Assembly: GCA_032622095.1 (NCBI GenBank)
Contig: CP136061.1
Coordinates: 174,307,692 to 174,371,691, forward strand
From: Siphonodentalium dalli
Taxonomy: Eukaryota > Mollusca > Scaphopoda > Gadilida > Siphonodentaliidae
Length of the DNA stretch: 64,000 nt
Direction of reading: 5' to 3'
Positions 36,120 through 46,668 of this stretch are shown here, in pieces; positions within the stretch are counted from its first letter, which is position 1; the number at the start of each line of letters is the position of its first letter. The position numbers and the translations under genes were made by a program. Under the pieces are notes generated by a model. That model did not search any database, was not told where the DNA came from, and saw nothing but the letters and a program-made list of their open reading frames with translations.

Positions 36120-36602
36120 GTGCTTCCTGCATTCCACAGAATGGGGCAACGGGAATATAACAAGAAAGTGGACATATACAACTCGGACCTAAAAAACATA
36201 CAAAATTATACAGAGGAATTTGACTTAGTCCATAATGACAGAATTTCTTGTGACAATCAAGAGATATTCATTGATGATGGAATACATTTGAACAGAAATG
36301 GTATTATTGAATTGGTAACAGTCATCAAAACCCATCTGAATCGAAAGCTAGGACTCAAACCGTATGAGCAATATATGTACACAGAGGAAAGGGACAGCTA
36401 CCCTAGGAAAGCTTTTAACAGTTCAGATCAGGGGTTCTACTCAAGTCCTAAGGGAAGTGCACCTTATAACACCCCAAGAAGAGAACTACATGTATCTCAC
36501 CCTAGCCCAAGAGGAGTGGCTCGGTATGGACAGACTGAATTTGTTGGGCTCCTCCACAGATTGATGGAAATTTCCAACAATAATTTTTCAACCAAATGGT
36601 GA
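36120..36602 (+). pseudogene. LINE ORF1, C-terminal SGNH-esterase remnant
   Basis: The segment carries ISVLPAFHR-like sequence just before its start, then YNSDLKNI and IFIDDGIHLNRNGIIEL. This matches the last block of SGNH/GDSL hydrolases, where D and H of DxxHL are catalytic. CR1-type ORF1 proteins are known to end in such an esterase. The GDS nucleophile block and the central GxND block are not found, so roughly the first two-thirds of the domain is deleted or decayed. A short basic tail follows. Confidence 0.6.
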
Positions 36603-36811
36603 AGGCAAATACTCAGAATCTGGTGTTTGTAAAATCATATGATAAAGATTCAATTCAGGTTATTTTGATGGGCTAGAACTGCAAACTGCTTAAAAGCATC
36701 TTGGTTAAAATATCTTAAACTTAACAGAAGAGAATAATTATTTAATACATACATGTAACTGATATGAACCATATGCAGAATTATGTCACACCTAATACAT
36801 GTACATGTATG

Positions 36812-36937
36812 TCAATTATTATATACACTACATTATATATAATCTTTATATGTGTATACATACATACATGTATATCAATTATTATGTACACTACATGGTA
36901 TATAATCTTTATATTTGTACATGTATATATTCAACAA
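36812..36937 (+). repeat. 63-bp AT-rich tandem duplication between LINE ORFs
   Basis: TCAATTATTATATACACTAC at 36812 and TCAATTATTATGTACACTAC at 36875 start two copies of a 63-base unit. The unit is rich in ACATGTA and TATATA. It lies in the inter-ORF spacer and may be a spacer expansion in this copy or a regulatory feature of the lineage. Confidence 0.7.
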
Positions 36938-37182
36938 ACTATATACACATACATGTACAAATATCAGGACAATCTGATCATATGAAAGACAACAACTAAA
37001 CAACGAGTTAACTATAACATACCAATATTTAGAACATTTCTATTAAACAGAACAGCCAATTTTGAGTGGTTTGCAAATCCTAGACTGTATGTTATATATG
37101 AAAACGTAATGATCTACTTAAACTGTTTTTCTGCTCTAGTCATGTGAGAGTTTTCTCCAGTAATTAATAATATTTTTATAAT

Positions 37183-38327
37183 ATGAAGATGATAGAGATT
37201 GGGTTTTGGAATATAAGGGGATTTTCCAAAGAAAAGATCTCTGAAAATATTCGGTTACAAAACAAAGATATTTTTGGTGTGGTAGAAACGTGGACATCCC
37301 AGGAGTCAGACATATCCCTCCCTGGATACAGACACATTCATGTACCTGGTAAAAAACTAAAAAAGAAGGGACGCAGATCAGGGGGCCTTATTCTGTATTA
37401 CAAATTGGAATACTCTGAATCAAGTGCAATTTCTCTTGTTAACACTTCTCCCAATTATATTTGGATAAAACTTGATGGTAATCTGATGGGGCTCCCTACA
37501 GATATTTACTTATCATGCATATATATAAGACCAAGAACCACATTTACTGCCACTGAAAATGAAAATAATTTGGAAGATATAGGGGACACAATACGGAAGC
37601 TTGCCCAAAAGGTAAAATTTTATTGATTGGAGATTTTAATGGCCGAACTGAAAATTTACCTGACTACATCGAACTAGATAGTACTTCACATTTACCAAAG
37701 GATCCAAATGGTTGGATTACATGCAATTATCTAACAGATATTGGTCTCCCTAGGAGACACAACAAAGATTCCCAGGTAAACAAACAAGGTAAAGATTTGT
37801 TAGACTTATGTATCGAGGCAAAGCTTAGACTTCTTAATGGCAGGACTATGGGTGACTCCATGGGATGTTCCACTTGTTATACACCACAAGGAAGTAGCAG
37901 CATTGATTATTTTATAATTTCAGAATGTTTATTTGATTCTGTTTCATATTTTAATGTTTTGCCACCCAATGAGATGTCTGATCATTGTACTCTGAGAATG
38001 GCTATTAAATGCACACCCACCATTATAAAGAATTGCAAACCAGTAGAAAATGAATATAATAAACTTAAAGGAAGATATATTTGGGATGACAAGTCAAAGG
38101 AGAGGTATGTCACTGCCATTGGGGACAAAATTTCACAAGGTTTCTTGAGTTATTTTTGTGATACAGTCGAGAACCCTAACTTAACTGTCGACGACTTGAC
38201 TTCAAATATGAGCAACATAATACTACAAGCTGCTGACCGATCAGTTACATTCAAAACTTTTCATCACCAAAAACAACGAAGATCATTCAAACATAAGTGG
38301 ACTATAATCAAAACTGCCTGGAAGTGA
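37183..38327 (+). pseudogene. LINE ORF2, APE endonuclease domain (one frameshift)
   Basis: Start ATG is at 37183. The order of motifs is that of APE endonucleases: GFWNIRGF, the metal-binding E in VVETW, GGLILYYK, GDFNGR, SSIDYFIIS and the catalytic SDH in MSDHCTL. The frame shifts near 37620 by a single-base-type event just before IGDFNG, splitting the domain into 147- and 234-residue pieces. The enzyme nicks the target to prime reverse transcription. A second frameshift near 38298 leads to the next segment. Confidence 0.85.
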
Positions 38328-39781
38328 AAAGACAACTTAGATCCGTGGCTAACAAGCTACATAGGGAACCCCATAATGCACATTTTAGAACAGACTATCA
38401 TAATCTCAGAAGGAATTACAAGAAAATAATTAAACAATCAAAATTCAATTACTCCCGATCCCTGGTAGAAGAGCTTGACAATAACATAGGGAAGAATAGC
38501 AAAATATTTTGGAAAAAGATCTCAAATTTAAAACAGGAACAAAAACAAGAGAACCCTATAAAATTATCAGATTGGGACTCATATATGTCACAGCTCTATT
38601 CAAAACATGATGATGACAACGATGACCCTAATAGATTGCAATCCGTAGAATTACAACAACAAAACAAAAGCCCGCTAGATTTCCCTTTTAAATGTAAGGA
38701 GGTTAAACAGGGAATTTATAACATGAAATCAAATAAAGAGTCAGGTATTGATAACATACTTAATGAGTTCTTAAAGTGTGGCAGTGACAGCCTATTACCT
38801 TCACTTGTCAGATTGTTCAATAGAATACTAACTGAGTGCTATTTTCCAGAGGCATGGAACTTGTCATCAATATCATTCATCCACAAAAGTGGTGACATAA
38901 ATGAATGCAATAACTATCATTGTATTAATATTACAAGTAGTCTTGGAAAATTATTCACCTCCTTGTTACAGAAAAGACTGCACAATTTTTTAGAAGATAA
39001 TAAATTATACAATAAGTTTCAGGCAGGATTTTGTCCCGACTACAGAACTTCAGATCACTTGTTTACAATGAAAACAATTATCAACAAATACATAAATCAC
39101 GATAAAAAACCTGTTTATTCCTGCTTTGTTGACTTCTCAAAAGCATTCGATTCAGTCTGGCGACAGGGAATGCTTGAAAAATTGCTCAAACATGGAGTTG
39201 GTGGAAAATTTTATAAACTCATCAAGAGTATGTACTTACAACCAAAATTTGTTGTAAAAAAAGGAAATCTGGTTACATACCCAAAAATTTCATGGAAAGG
39301 AATTCGTCAGGGTGATGGACTGAGTCCCCTCTTATTTAACGTATACACAAATGATATAACTGAAATTTTCAATTTTTCAATAACACATCCGATCACTCTC
39401 AAATCAACACAAACTAATCTTCTAATGTATGCTGATGATTTGGTTCTACTTTCTGAGAGTGAATCTGGGCTACAGTCTTGTTTGGATGCACTGTCTACTT
39501 ACTGTAATAAATGGAAACTGAAGGTGAACATGGGTAAAACCAAAGCTTTAGTTTTTAGTAAAACAAGGAGGAACAAATCCAAGATGTTGTTTAGCATCGG
39601 GGATCATGAAGTGGAAATTGTTGACAGTTATAAATATCTAGGATTGCCTTTATATTTTAATGGAAACTTAAAACATGCTGCCCAATACATGGCAAAACAA
39701 GCTTCAAAAGCACTATTTTCACTTAAATCAAAAATTCTTGACTTTAATTTCTCTAGTAGGGAAACATATGAAATTATTTGA
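38297..39781 (+). pseudogene. LINE ORF2, reverse transcriptase domain
   Basis: The segment has 494 codons. Motifs at residue positions within it are INECNNYHCINITSSLGKLF (201-220), FVDFSKAFDSV (277-287, motif A), GIRQGDGLSPLLFN (335-348, motif B), MYADDLVLL (377-385, catalytic YADD) and WKLKVNMGKTK (406-416), then YKYLGL. All catalytic Asp residues are intact. It ends at YEII-stop because of a frameshift near 39775; the next frame picks up with LFDTLIKPILLYGSEIW. Confidence 0.9.
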
Positions 39782-40646
39782 TACCCTAATTAAACCAATA
39801 CTGTTATATGGATCTGAAATTTGGGTTGGGAATTATTCTATAAAGGCATTTTTCAATGATCAAACACCCTTTGAAAAATTACACAATAGATTTTGCAAGT
39901 ATACTCTTGGGGTTCATCGAAAATCCTCGAATTTGGGCAGTAGATGCGAACTTGGAAGAGAGCCAATGGCAAATTCTATTACTAAACTGGCTATAAAATA
40001 CCTGCTTAGACTTACCAACTTGCCAAACGATCGCTTTTTAAAAGAAATATTTGAACTGGACAAGGAACTCTTCCATAAAGGCAGTCCATCCTGGTATTCT
40101 ATTGTAAATTCTTCTTTGACAAGATTCAACATAAACTTAGAAACATTGGATGCAGACAACTTGGAGGACCCTATATTATATTCTTACAAGGCGGATGTAG
40201 ATAAAAAACTTCAGACCTATTCACAAGATGTTACAATGGATAACAAACTTTATTTGTTTGGAAAAATATATAAGGAGTTCAAAACTCAAACTTATTTAAC
40301 ACTATGGATACCTAAATCTCTCACCAGGCACCTGAGTGCAATGAGGATCAGTGCTCATAATTTAGCCATAGAAAAGGAAAGACAGAAACGCCCAAAACCA
40401 ACATTATCTCAAAGAACTTGCTCTCTATGTCTTCAGTTAGAAGACGAAGAACATTTTTTCCTTTTCTGTAAGAAGAATATTAACCAAAGAAATAATTTAT
40501 TTGTAAAACTCAATCAACAAGTTGAACCAAAAACTTTACAACAAGGATCAAAAGAATCTTTCAATAATTTTCGATGTCTTCTTGGCCCAGACACAGCACG
40601 TGAAACAAAATTGATATGTGAATTTATTGCATGCTCTCTAGACTGA
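39675..40646 (+). pseudogene. LINE ORF2, C-terminal region with zinc-knuckle-like motif
   Basis: The functional part begins near 39772 in this frame (LFDTLIKPILLYGSEIW) and ends at TGA 40644-40646. Near the end, RTCSLCLQLEDEEHFFLFC gives a CX2CX7HX4C arrangement common at the C terminus of such ORF2 proteins and presumed to bind nucleic acid. The 5' overlap with the preceding segment is out of frame and not coding. Confidence 0.8.
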
Positions 40647-40772
40647 CAGGGTCCTCCACAGATGTGTCACCTATTATAGTCAATTTATAGTCACCAAATA
40701 TATGATTTCTTTCTCAGATGTATATTGTATATACTATGTTACGACAGACACCATTGTTTTATGGTTTGTTTT

Positions 40773-40799
40773 AATAAATCTTATCTTATCTTATCTTAT
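40773..40799 (+). terminator. LINE 3' end: AATAAA plus TTATC repeats
   Basis: AATAAA at 40773-40778 is followed by CTTATC units repeated about four times up to 40799. The tail marks the 3' end of the LINE and the site where target-primed reverse transcription began. Confidence 0.75.
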
Positions 40800-40854
40800 G
40801 AATATGTGTGAACACTTTGAGAGACCCACAATGTATTGAGACCAACAAATGTTT

Positions 40855-40945
40855 TAAGCATGAATAACCATGAATAATTTATGATTGACAACATGTGCAA
40901 ATTTTCGAAGCATGAATAACCATGAATAATTCATGATTGACAACA
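40855..40945 (+). repeat. GCATGAATAACCATGAATAA repeat pair after the LINE
   Basis: Two units starting AGCATGAATAACCATGAATA and ending ATGATTGACAACAT lie about 57 bp apart. They are the inverted counterpart of the TTCATGGTTATT repeats at 34224-34325. Confidence 0.65.
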
Positions 40946-41334
40946 TTTCGATCTATTTTTATCCTGACGATTGACAACTGCAATTTTTACAACTTTTTCA
41001 GTATAAGTACTTTAACATTTACTAAGCTATTGCAGATTAATTACAAAATTCATTGAAATCAATGAGACCATGAACAAATATTTATATCAACACACCTCTT
41101 TCGCATTTTCAGCTACTTGGGTAAAAAATTGGCTTTTATTATTTACATGTAGAATATTTTAAAATATCTAATACATGACTCTCGGATGAAAGAATATTTA
41201 TTCTGATATATATAAGAAATATGAATTTCAGAATATAGTACCAAGCAATCCCTTACATTTTCTAAGTGTACACTTTCATTGTAAGTGTAGTTCAGGTATA
41301 GGCCTACACTTATAGTACACTTGTAGCTTTTGCT
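40946..41334. other. Spacer
   Basis: This is an AT-rich spacer between the post-LINE repeats and the next array element. No feature is seen apart from one TAGGCCTA octamer near 41299. Confidence 0.4.
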
Positions 41335-43365
41335 TTTTAGCTCCACTTTACTTTGTAAAGTTTGAGCTATTGCCATGGCTTGGTATCCGTCGTCTGTGTG
41401 TGTGTGTGTGTGCGTGTGTGATTCGTCAACAATTTCCTTTAGCACGGGCTACAGTTCGTACCTTTGGTCCGATTATTATGAAATTTGTCATGGATGTTGA
41501 CATTGACATGTAGATGGGAACGAGTCATTTTGGGGTCATTCGGAAAAAAAACATGGCCGCCATCGGCCATCTTGAATTTCAAAATTCAATCCATTACCAC
41601 GGGCTACAGGCCGTACTGTTCGTCTTATTGTCATGAAATTTGTCATGGATGTTAACAATGACATGTAGATGGGAACGAGTCATTTTTGGGTCAATCGGGC
41701 AAAAAACATGGCCGCCAGCAGCCATCTTGGATTTTACTCTTTGTATGACTAAATCCTTTAGCACGGGCCACAGGTCGTACCTTTAGTCTGATCATCATGA
41801 AATTTGTCATGGCTGTTGAAAATGGAATGTAGATGGGAACGAGTCATTTTGGGGTCATTCCGACAAAAAACATGGCCGCCAGTGGCCATCTTTGATTTCA
41901 AAATTTATTTCATTAGCACGGGCCACAGGTCGTACTGTTCGCCTGATCATCATGAAATTTGACATGGATGTTAATATTGACATGCAGATGGGAACGAGTA
42001 ATTTTGGGGTCATTCGGCCAAAAAAACATGGCGCCAGCAGCCATCTTGGATTTTACTCTTTGTATGACTAAATTCTTTAGCACGGGCTACAGGTCGTACC
42101 TTTAGTCTGATCATCATAAACTTTTTCATGGATGTTAACAATGACATGTAGATGGGAACGAGTCATTTTGGGGTCATTCGGCCGAAAAACATGACCGCCA
42201 GCACCATCTTGAATTTTACTCTTTGTATGACTAAATCCTTGTAGCCCGTGCTAGTAGCACGGGCTACATGTCGTACCTTTAGTTTGATCATCATAAAATT
42301 TGTCATGGATGTTAACAATGGCATGTAGATGGGAATGAGTCATTTTGGGGTCATTCGGATGAAAAACATGGCCGCCAATGGCCATCTTTGATTTCAAAAT
42401 TCAATCCATTAGCACGGGCTACAGGTCGTACTGTTCGTCTGATCATCATGAAATTTGTCTTGGATGTTAATATCGACATGTAGATGGGAACGATTAATTT
42501 TGGGGTCATTCGGCCAAAAAACATGGCCGCGGCAGCCATCTTGTGCTTTACTCTTTGTATGACTAAATCCTTTAGCACGGGCTACAGGTCGTACCTTTAG
42601 TTTGATCATCTTAAAATTTGTCATGGATGTTAACAATGACATGTAGATGGGAACGAGTCATTTTGAGGTCATTTGGCCAAAAAACATGGCTGCCAGCAGC
42701 CATCTTGGATTTTACTGTTTGTATGACTAAATCACTTAGCACGGGCTACAGGTCGTACTTTTAGTCTGATCATCATAAAATGAATATTAACAGTATGTAG
42801 ATGGGAACGAGTCATTTTGGGGTCATTCGGCCAAAAAACATGGCAGCCATCTTGGATTTACTCTTTGTATGACTAAATTCTTTAGCACGGGTTACAGGTT
42901 GTACCTTTAGTGTGATCATCATAAAATTTGTCAGCAATGTTAATATTTACATGTAGATGGGAACGAGTCATTTTGGGGTCATTCGGCCATAAAACATGGC
43001 CACCAGCAACCATCTTGGATTTTACTCTTTGTATGACTAAATCATTTAGCATGGGCTACAGGTCGTACTTTTAGTCGGATCATCATAAAATGGATGTTAA
43101 CAGTATGTAGATGGGAACGAGTCATTTTGGGGTCATTCGCCCATAAAACATGGCCACCAGCAGCCATCTTGGATTTTACTCTTTGTATGACTAAATCCTT
43201 TAGCACGGGCTACAGGTCGTACCTTTAGTCTCATCATCAAGAAATTTTTCATGGCTATTGAAATTGGAATGTAGATGGGAAAGAGTCATTTTGGGGTCAT
43301 TCGGACAGAAAACATGGTTGCCAGCTGCCATCTTGGATTTTACTCTGTGTATGACTAAATCCCAA
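41335..43365 (+). mobile_element. Tandem-array element 5, AGCACGGG subfamily, 3'-truncated
   Basis: The left end is TTTTAGCTCCACTTTACTTT with a TG-rich leader; about twelve monomers follow. Several carry private deletions, such as CATAAAATGAATATTAACAG and CATGGCAGCCATCTTGG around 42780-42850. There is no right end. At 43366 the sequence passes into the left hairpin of the next element, the same kind of junction as at 23291. Confidence 0.7.
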
Positions 43366-45656
43366 TTTTTACTCAACTTACTTTTGTAAGTTTGAGCTAT
43401 TGCCATGGTTTGGCGTCCGTCGTCCATGTGTCCGTGTGTCCGTCAACAATTTCCTTTGGCGCGGGCTACAGGTTGTACCTTTGGTCTGATCTTCATGAAT
43501 GTTGACATTGACATGTAGATGGGAACGAGTCATTTTGTGGTCATTCGGCCAACAAACATGGCCGCTGGCAGCCATCTTGGATTTCAAGATTCAATCCATT
43601 GGCGCGGCCTACAGGTCGTACTGTTCGTCTGATCATCATGAAATTTGTCATTGATGTTAATAATGACATGTAGATGGGAACGAGTGATTTTGGGGTCGTT
43701 CGGCCAAAAAACATGGCTGCCAGCAGCCAACACTGTCATGTAGATGGGAACGAGTGATTTTGGAGTTGTTCGGCCAAAAAACATGGCCGCCAGCAGCAAT
43801 CTTGGATTTTACTCTTTGCATGACTAAATCCTTTGGCGCGGGCTACAGGTTGTACCTTTGGTCTTTATGAAATTTGTCATGAATGTTGACATTGACATGT
43901 AGATGGGAACGAATCATTGTGGGGTCATTCGGCCAAAAAACATGGCCGCTGGCGGCCATCTTAGATTTCAAAATTCAATCCATTGGCGCGGGCTACAGGT
44001 CGTACTGTTCGTCTGATCATCATGAAATTTCTCATGGATGTTAATATTGACATGTAGATGGGAACGAGTGATTTTGGGGTCGTTCGGCCGAAAAACATGG
44101 CCGCCAGCAGCCATCTTGGATTTTACTCTTTGCATGACTAAATCCTTTGGCGCGGGCTACAGGTCGTAGCTTTGATCGGAACATCATGAATTTGTCATGG
44201 ATGTTAACAATGACATGTAGATGGGAACGAGTCATTTTGAGGTCATTTGGCCAAAAAACATGGCTGCCAGCAGCCATCTTGGATTTTACTGTTTGTATGA
44301 CTAAATCACTTAGCACGGGCTACAGGTCGTACTTTTAGTCTGATCATCATAAAATGAATATTAACAGTATGTAGATGGGAACGAGTCATTTTGGGGTCAT
44401 TCGGCCAAAAAACATGGCAGCCATCTTGGATTTACTCTTTGCATGACTAAATCCTTTGGCGCGGGCTACAGGTCGTTGTGTTGGTCGGAAGTTTATGAAA
44501 TTTGTCATGGATGTTAACACTGACATGTAGATGGGAACGAGTGATTTTGGAGTCGTTCAGCCAAAAAACATGGCCGCCAGCAGCCATCTTGGATTTTACT
44601 CTTTGCATGACTAAATCCTTTGTCACGGGCTACAGGTTGTACCTTTGGTCTAATCTTTATGAAATTTGTCATGAATGTTGACATTGACATGTAGATGGGA
44701 ACGAATCATTGTGGGGTCATTCGGCCAAAAAACATGGCTGCCAGTGGCCATCTTGGATTTCAAAATTCAATCCATTGGCGCGGGCCACAGGTCGTACTGT
44801 TCGTCTGATCATCATGAAATTTGTCATGGATGTTAATATTGACATGTAGATGGGAACGAGTCATTTTGGGGTCGTTAGGCCAATAAACATGGCCGCCAGC
44901 AGCCATCTTGGATTTTACTCTTTGCATGACTAAATCCTTTGGCGCGGGCTACAGGTCGTAGCTTTGATCGGAACATCATGAATTTGTCATGGATGTTAAC
45001 AATGACATGTAGATGGGAACGAGTCATTTTGGGGTCGTTCGGCCGAAAAACATGGTCGGCCGCAGCCATCTTGGATTTTACTCTTTGCATGACTAAATCC
45101 TTTGGCGCGGGCTACAGGTCGTTGTGTTGGTCGGAAGTTTATGAAATTTGTCATGGATGTTAACACTGACATGTAGATGGGAACGAGTGATTTTGGAGTC
45201 GTTCAGCCAAAAAACATGGCCGCCAGCAGCCATCTTGGATTTTACTCTTTGCATGACTAAATCCTTTGGCATGGGCTACAGGTTGTACCTTTGGTCTAAT
45301 CTTTATGAAATTTGTCATGAATGTTGACATTGACATGTAGATGGGAACGAATCATTGTGGGGTCATTCGGCCAAAAAACATGGCTGCCAGCGGCCATCTT
45401 GGATTTCAAAATTCAATCCATTGGCGCGGTCTACAGGTCGTACTGTTCGTCTGATCATCATGAAATTTGTAGGTCGTAGCTTTGGTCAGATCTTCATAAA
45501 ATTTGTGATGGATGTTAACAATTATACGTAGATGGGAACGAGTTCTTTTGGGGTCAATTGGCCAAAAAAAATGGCCACCAGCAGCCATCTTGTATTTTAC
45601 TCTTTGCATCACTAAATCCTTTGGCGCAGGTTAGACATTTCAATTAGCACCTCTCC

Positions 45657-46491
45657 CAGTCTGGGTGAACGTCGACTCTATATTTGAAATCTAGAGTCTG
45701 GAGCTGATGTCGCCAAAACCATTTCTATTCAGCGAAGAGCTTCCCCAAAATGACGTCTCGGATTTTAAAAAATACATCGATGATTGACAGGTGTCCCCAC
45801 GTGTTATTTGTTGTGCTTCGCAATAACAATGGCCTGTGTCGCGACATAAACTTACAGAAGATAATATTTGTCGTGTGTGCGACTATTCTTTTTCGGAGAT
45901 AAACTCACTGCATCAACCGGAAAGCTGCATCCGAGAGCAAAAAATAAGGTAGTCATCAAAAATGATGCTTTAGAAATATTTAAAAGCATAAAATTAAGTC
46001 ATTTCCTCGGTCTTTAACTTTCAGATGACTTTTTTACGACAAATAATTTGATTTGCAAACCATGTTACAATAAAGTAAATCAAATACACGGACATGAGTG
46101 AGTTCTATTTATATTTATGGGAGGCCAAGTTGGTACCATGCGCAGGCCAATCTATCAGGTCTAGCACATCCTTCAAATTAATCCGAATCGTACCGAATAT
46201 ATAATTTCGAAGCCATTTTTTCTGTCTCTGTTGTATTTGCAAGCATCGCTTTTGATCGGAGAAATACCGACGAAATTCCGCTCTGTTACTATATTTAGAG
46301 GTGACATTATGGGAGTCTCCGCCCACTAACACTTGTTTATTAACCCATACGGTTTCATTGGACGGAAAATAATTTACGCAATCAATCAGATTACGGAATC
46401 CCGAGGACTAGGAAATGAGATAGCGATGTTATCCGTCAGACCTAATATTCAATGTTGAAATGAATATTTAGGTATGAGTTTACTCAGACTG
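45657..46491. mobile_element. 835-bp MULE-like element with 9-bp target duplication
   Basis: The ends CAGTCTGGGTGAACG and, in reverse complement, CAGTCTGAGTAAACT are inverted repeats. CACCTCTCC (45648-45656) and CACCTTTCC (46492-46500) form a 9-bp duplication with one mismatch. The element lies in the right flank of array element 6, whose uninterrupted form (TTAGCACCTTTCCTATTCC-like) is seen in other copies. An 8-9 bp duplication fits Mutator-like elements, though hAT (8 bp) is not excluded. It carries exon-like sequence. Confidence 0.7.
45830..46095 (+). pseudogene. Captured two-exon zinc-finger-like gene fragment
   Basis: A start-like AACAATGGCCTGTGTCGCG is followed by a frame reading TEDNICRVCDYSFSEI, which ends near a possible donor AATAAG|GTAGTC (45948). 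A strong acceptor, GGTCTTTAACTTTCAG, ends at 46020-46023. The next segment reads DDFFTTNNLICKPCYNKVNQ and ends at a consensus donor, CATGA|GTGAGT (46095). CRVC plus CKPC could be two halves of one zinc-binding module. The first frame meets a stop upstream of TEDN and the intron phases do not match exactly, so this is a decayed copy. The parent gene is unknown. Confidence 0.4.
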
Positions 46492-46577
46492 CACCTTTCC
46501 TATTCCTCCATTTACTGTCAACCATTAAATTATTCCCCTACCTAAGTTGAGCTACAGTGTCATTGACACTTTCATTT

Positions 46578-46668
46578 ACACTCCTTTTTAATCTCTCTAT
46601 TCATTGCCAATCACACAAAAATTACCTTCTTTACAAAGTTGAGCTACAGTGTCATTGACACTTTCATT
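46578..46668 (+). repeat. Orphan right end of an array element
   Basis: TTACAAAGTTGAGCTACAGT and the following AGTGTCATTGACACTTTCAT are a second complete right end, directly after that of element 6 and directly before the left end of element 7. No left end or monomers belong to it, so it is a terminal remnant. Confidence 0.65.

Larger units (their letters stand above)
34330..40797 (+). mobile_element. Near full-length APE-type LINE (CR1/L2/Jockey group)
   Basis: The element has a 5' leader, ORF1 with an esterase-like C-terminal piece, ORF2 with endonuclease and reverse transcriptase, an AATAAA signal and a short TTATC-repeat tail. Length is about 6.4 kb. ORF1 and ORF2 carry several frameshifts but few stops, so this is a fairly recent dead copy. 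Microsatellite-like tails instead of poly-A are typical of CR1/L2-like lineages. The exact 5' boundary and the target duplication could not be fixed by eye. Confidence 0.85.
43366..46577 (+). mobile_element. Tandem-array element 6, GGCGCGGG subfamily, with internal insertion
   Basis: It opens with TTTTTACTCAACTTACTTTT and ends with AGTGTCATTGACACTTTCAT at about 46577. Monomers are of the GGCGCGGG type, except for a patch at about 44193-44444 that is identical to element 5. A four-monomer period of 646 bp is visible (GGTCGTTGTGTTGGTCGG at 44471 and 45117). The right flank is interrupted by an 835-bp element at 45657-46491. Its last monomers match those of element 2b, including the shortened junction near 45470. 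Confidence 0.75.

Noticed and set aside
34963-36132. Several minus-strand open frames rich in Ser/Phe/Leu opposite LINE ORF1
   Set aside because: They are antisense shadows of the coiled-coil coding strand.
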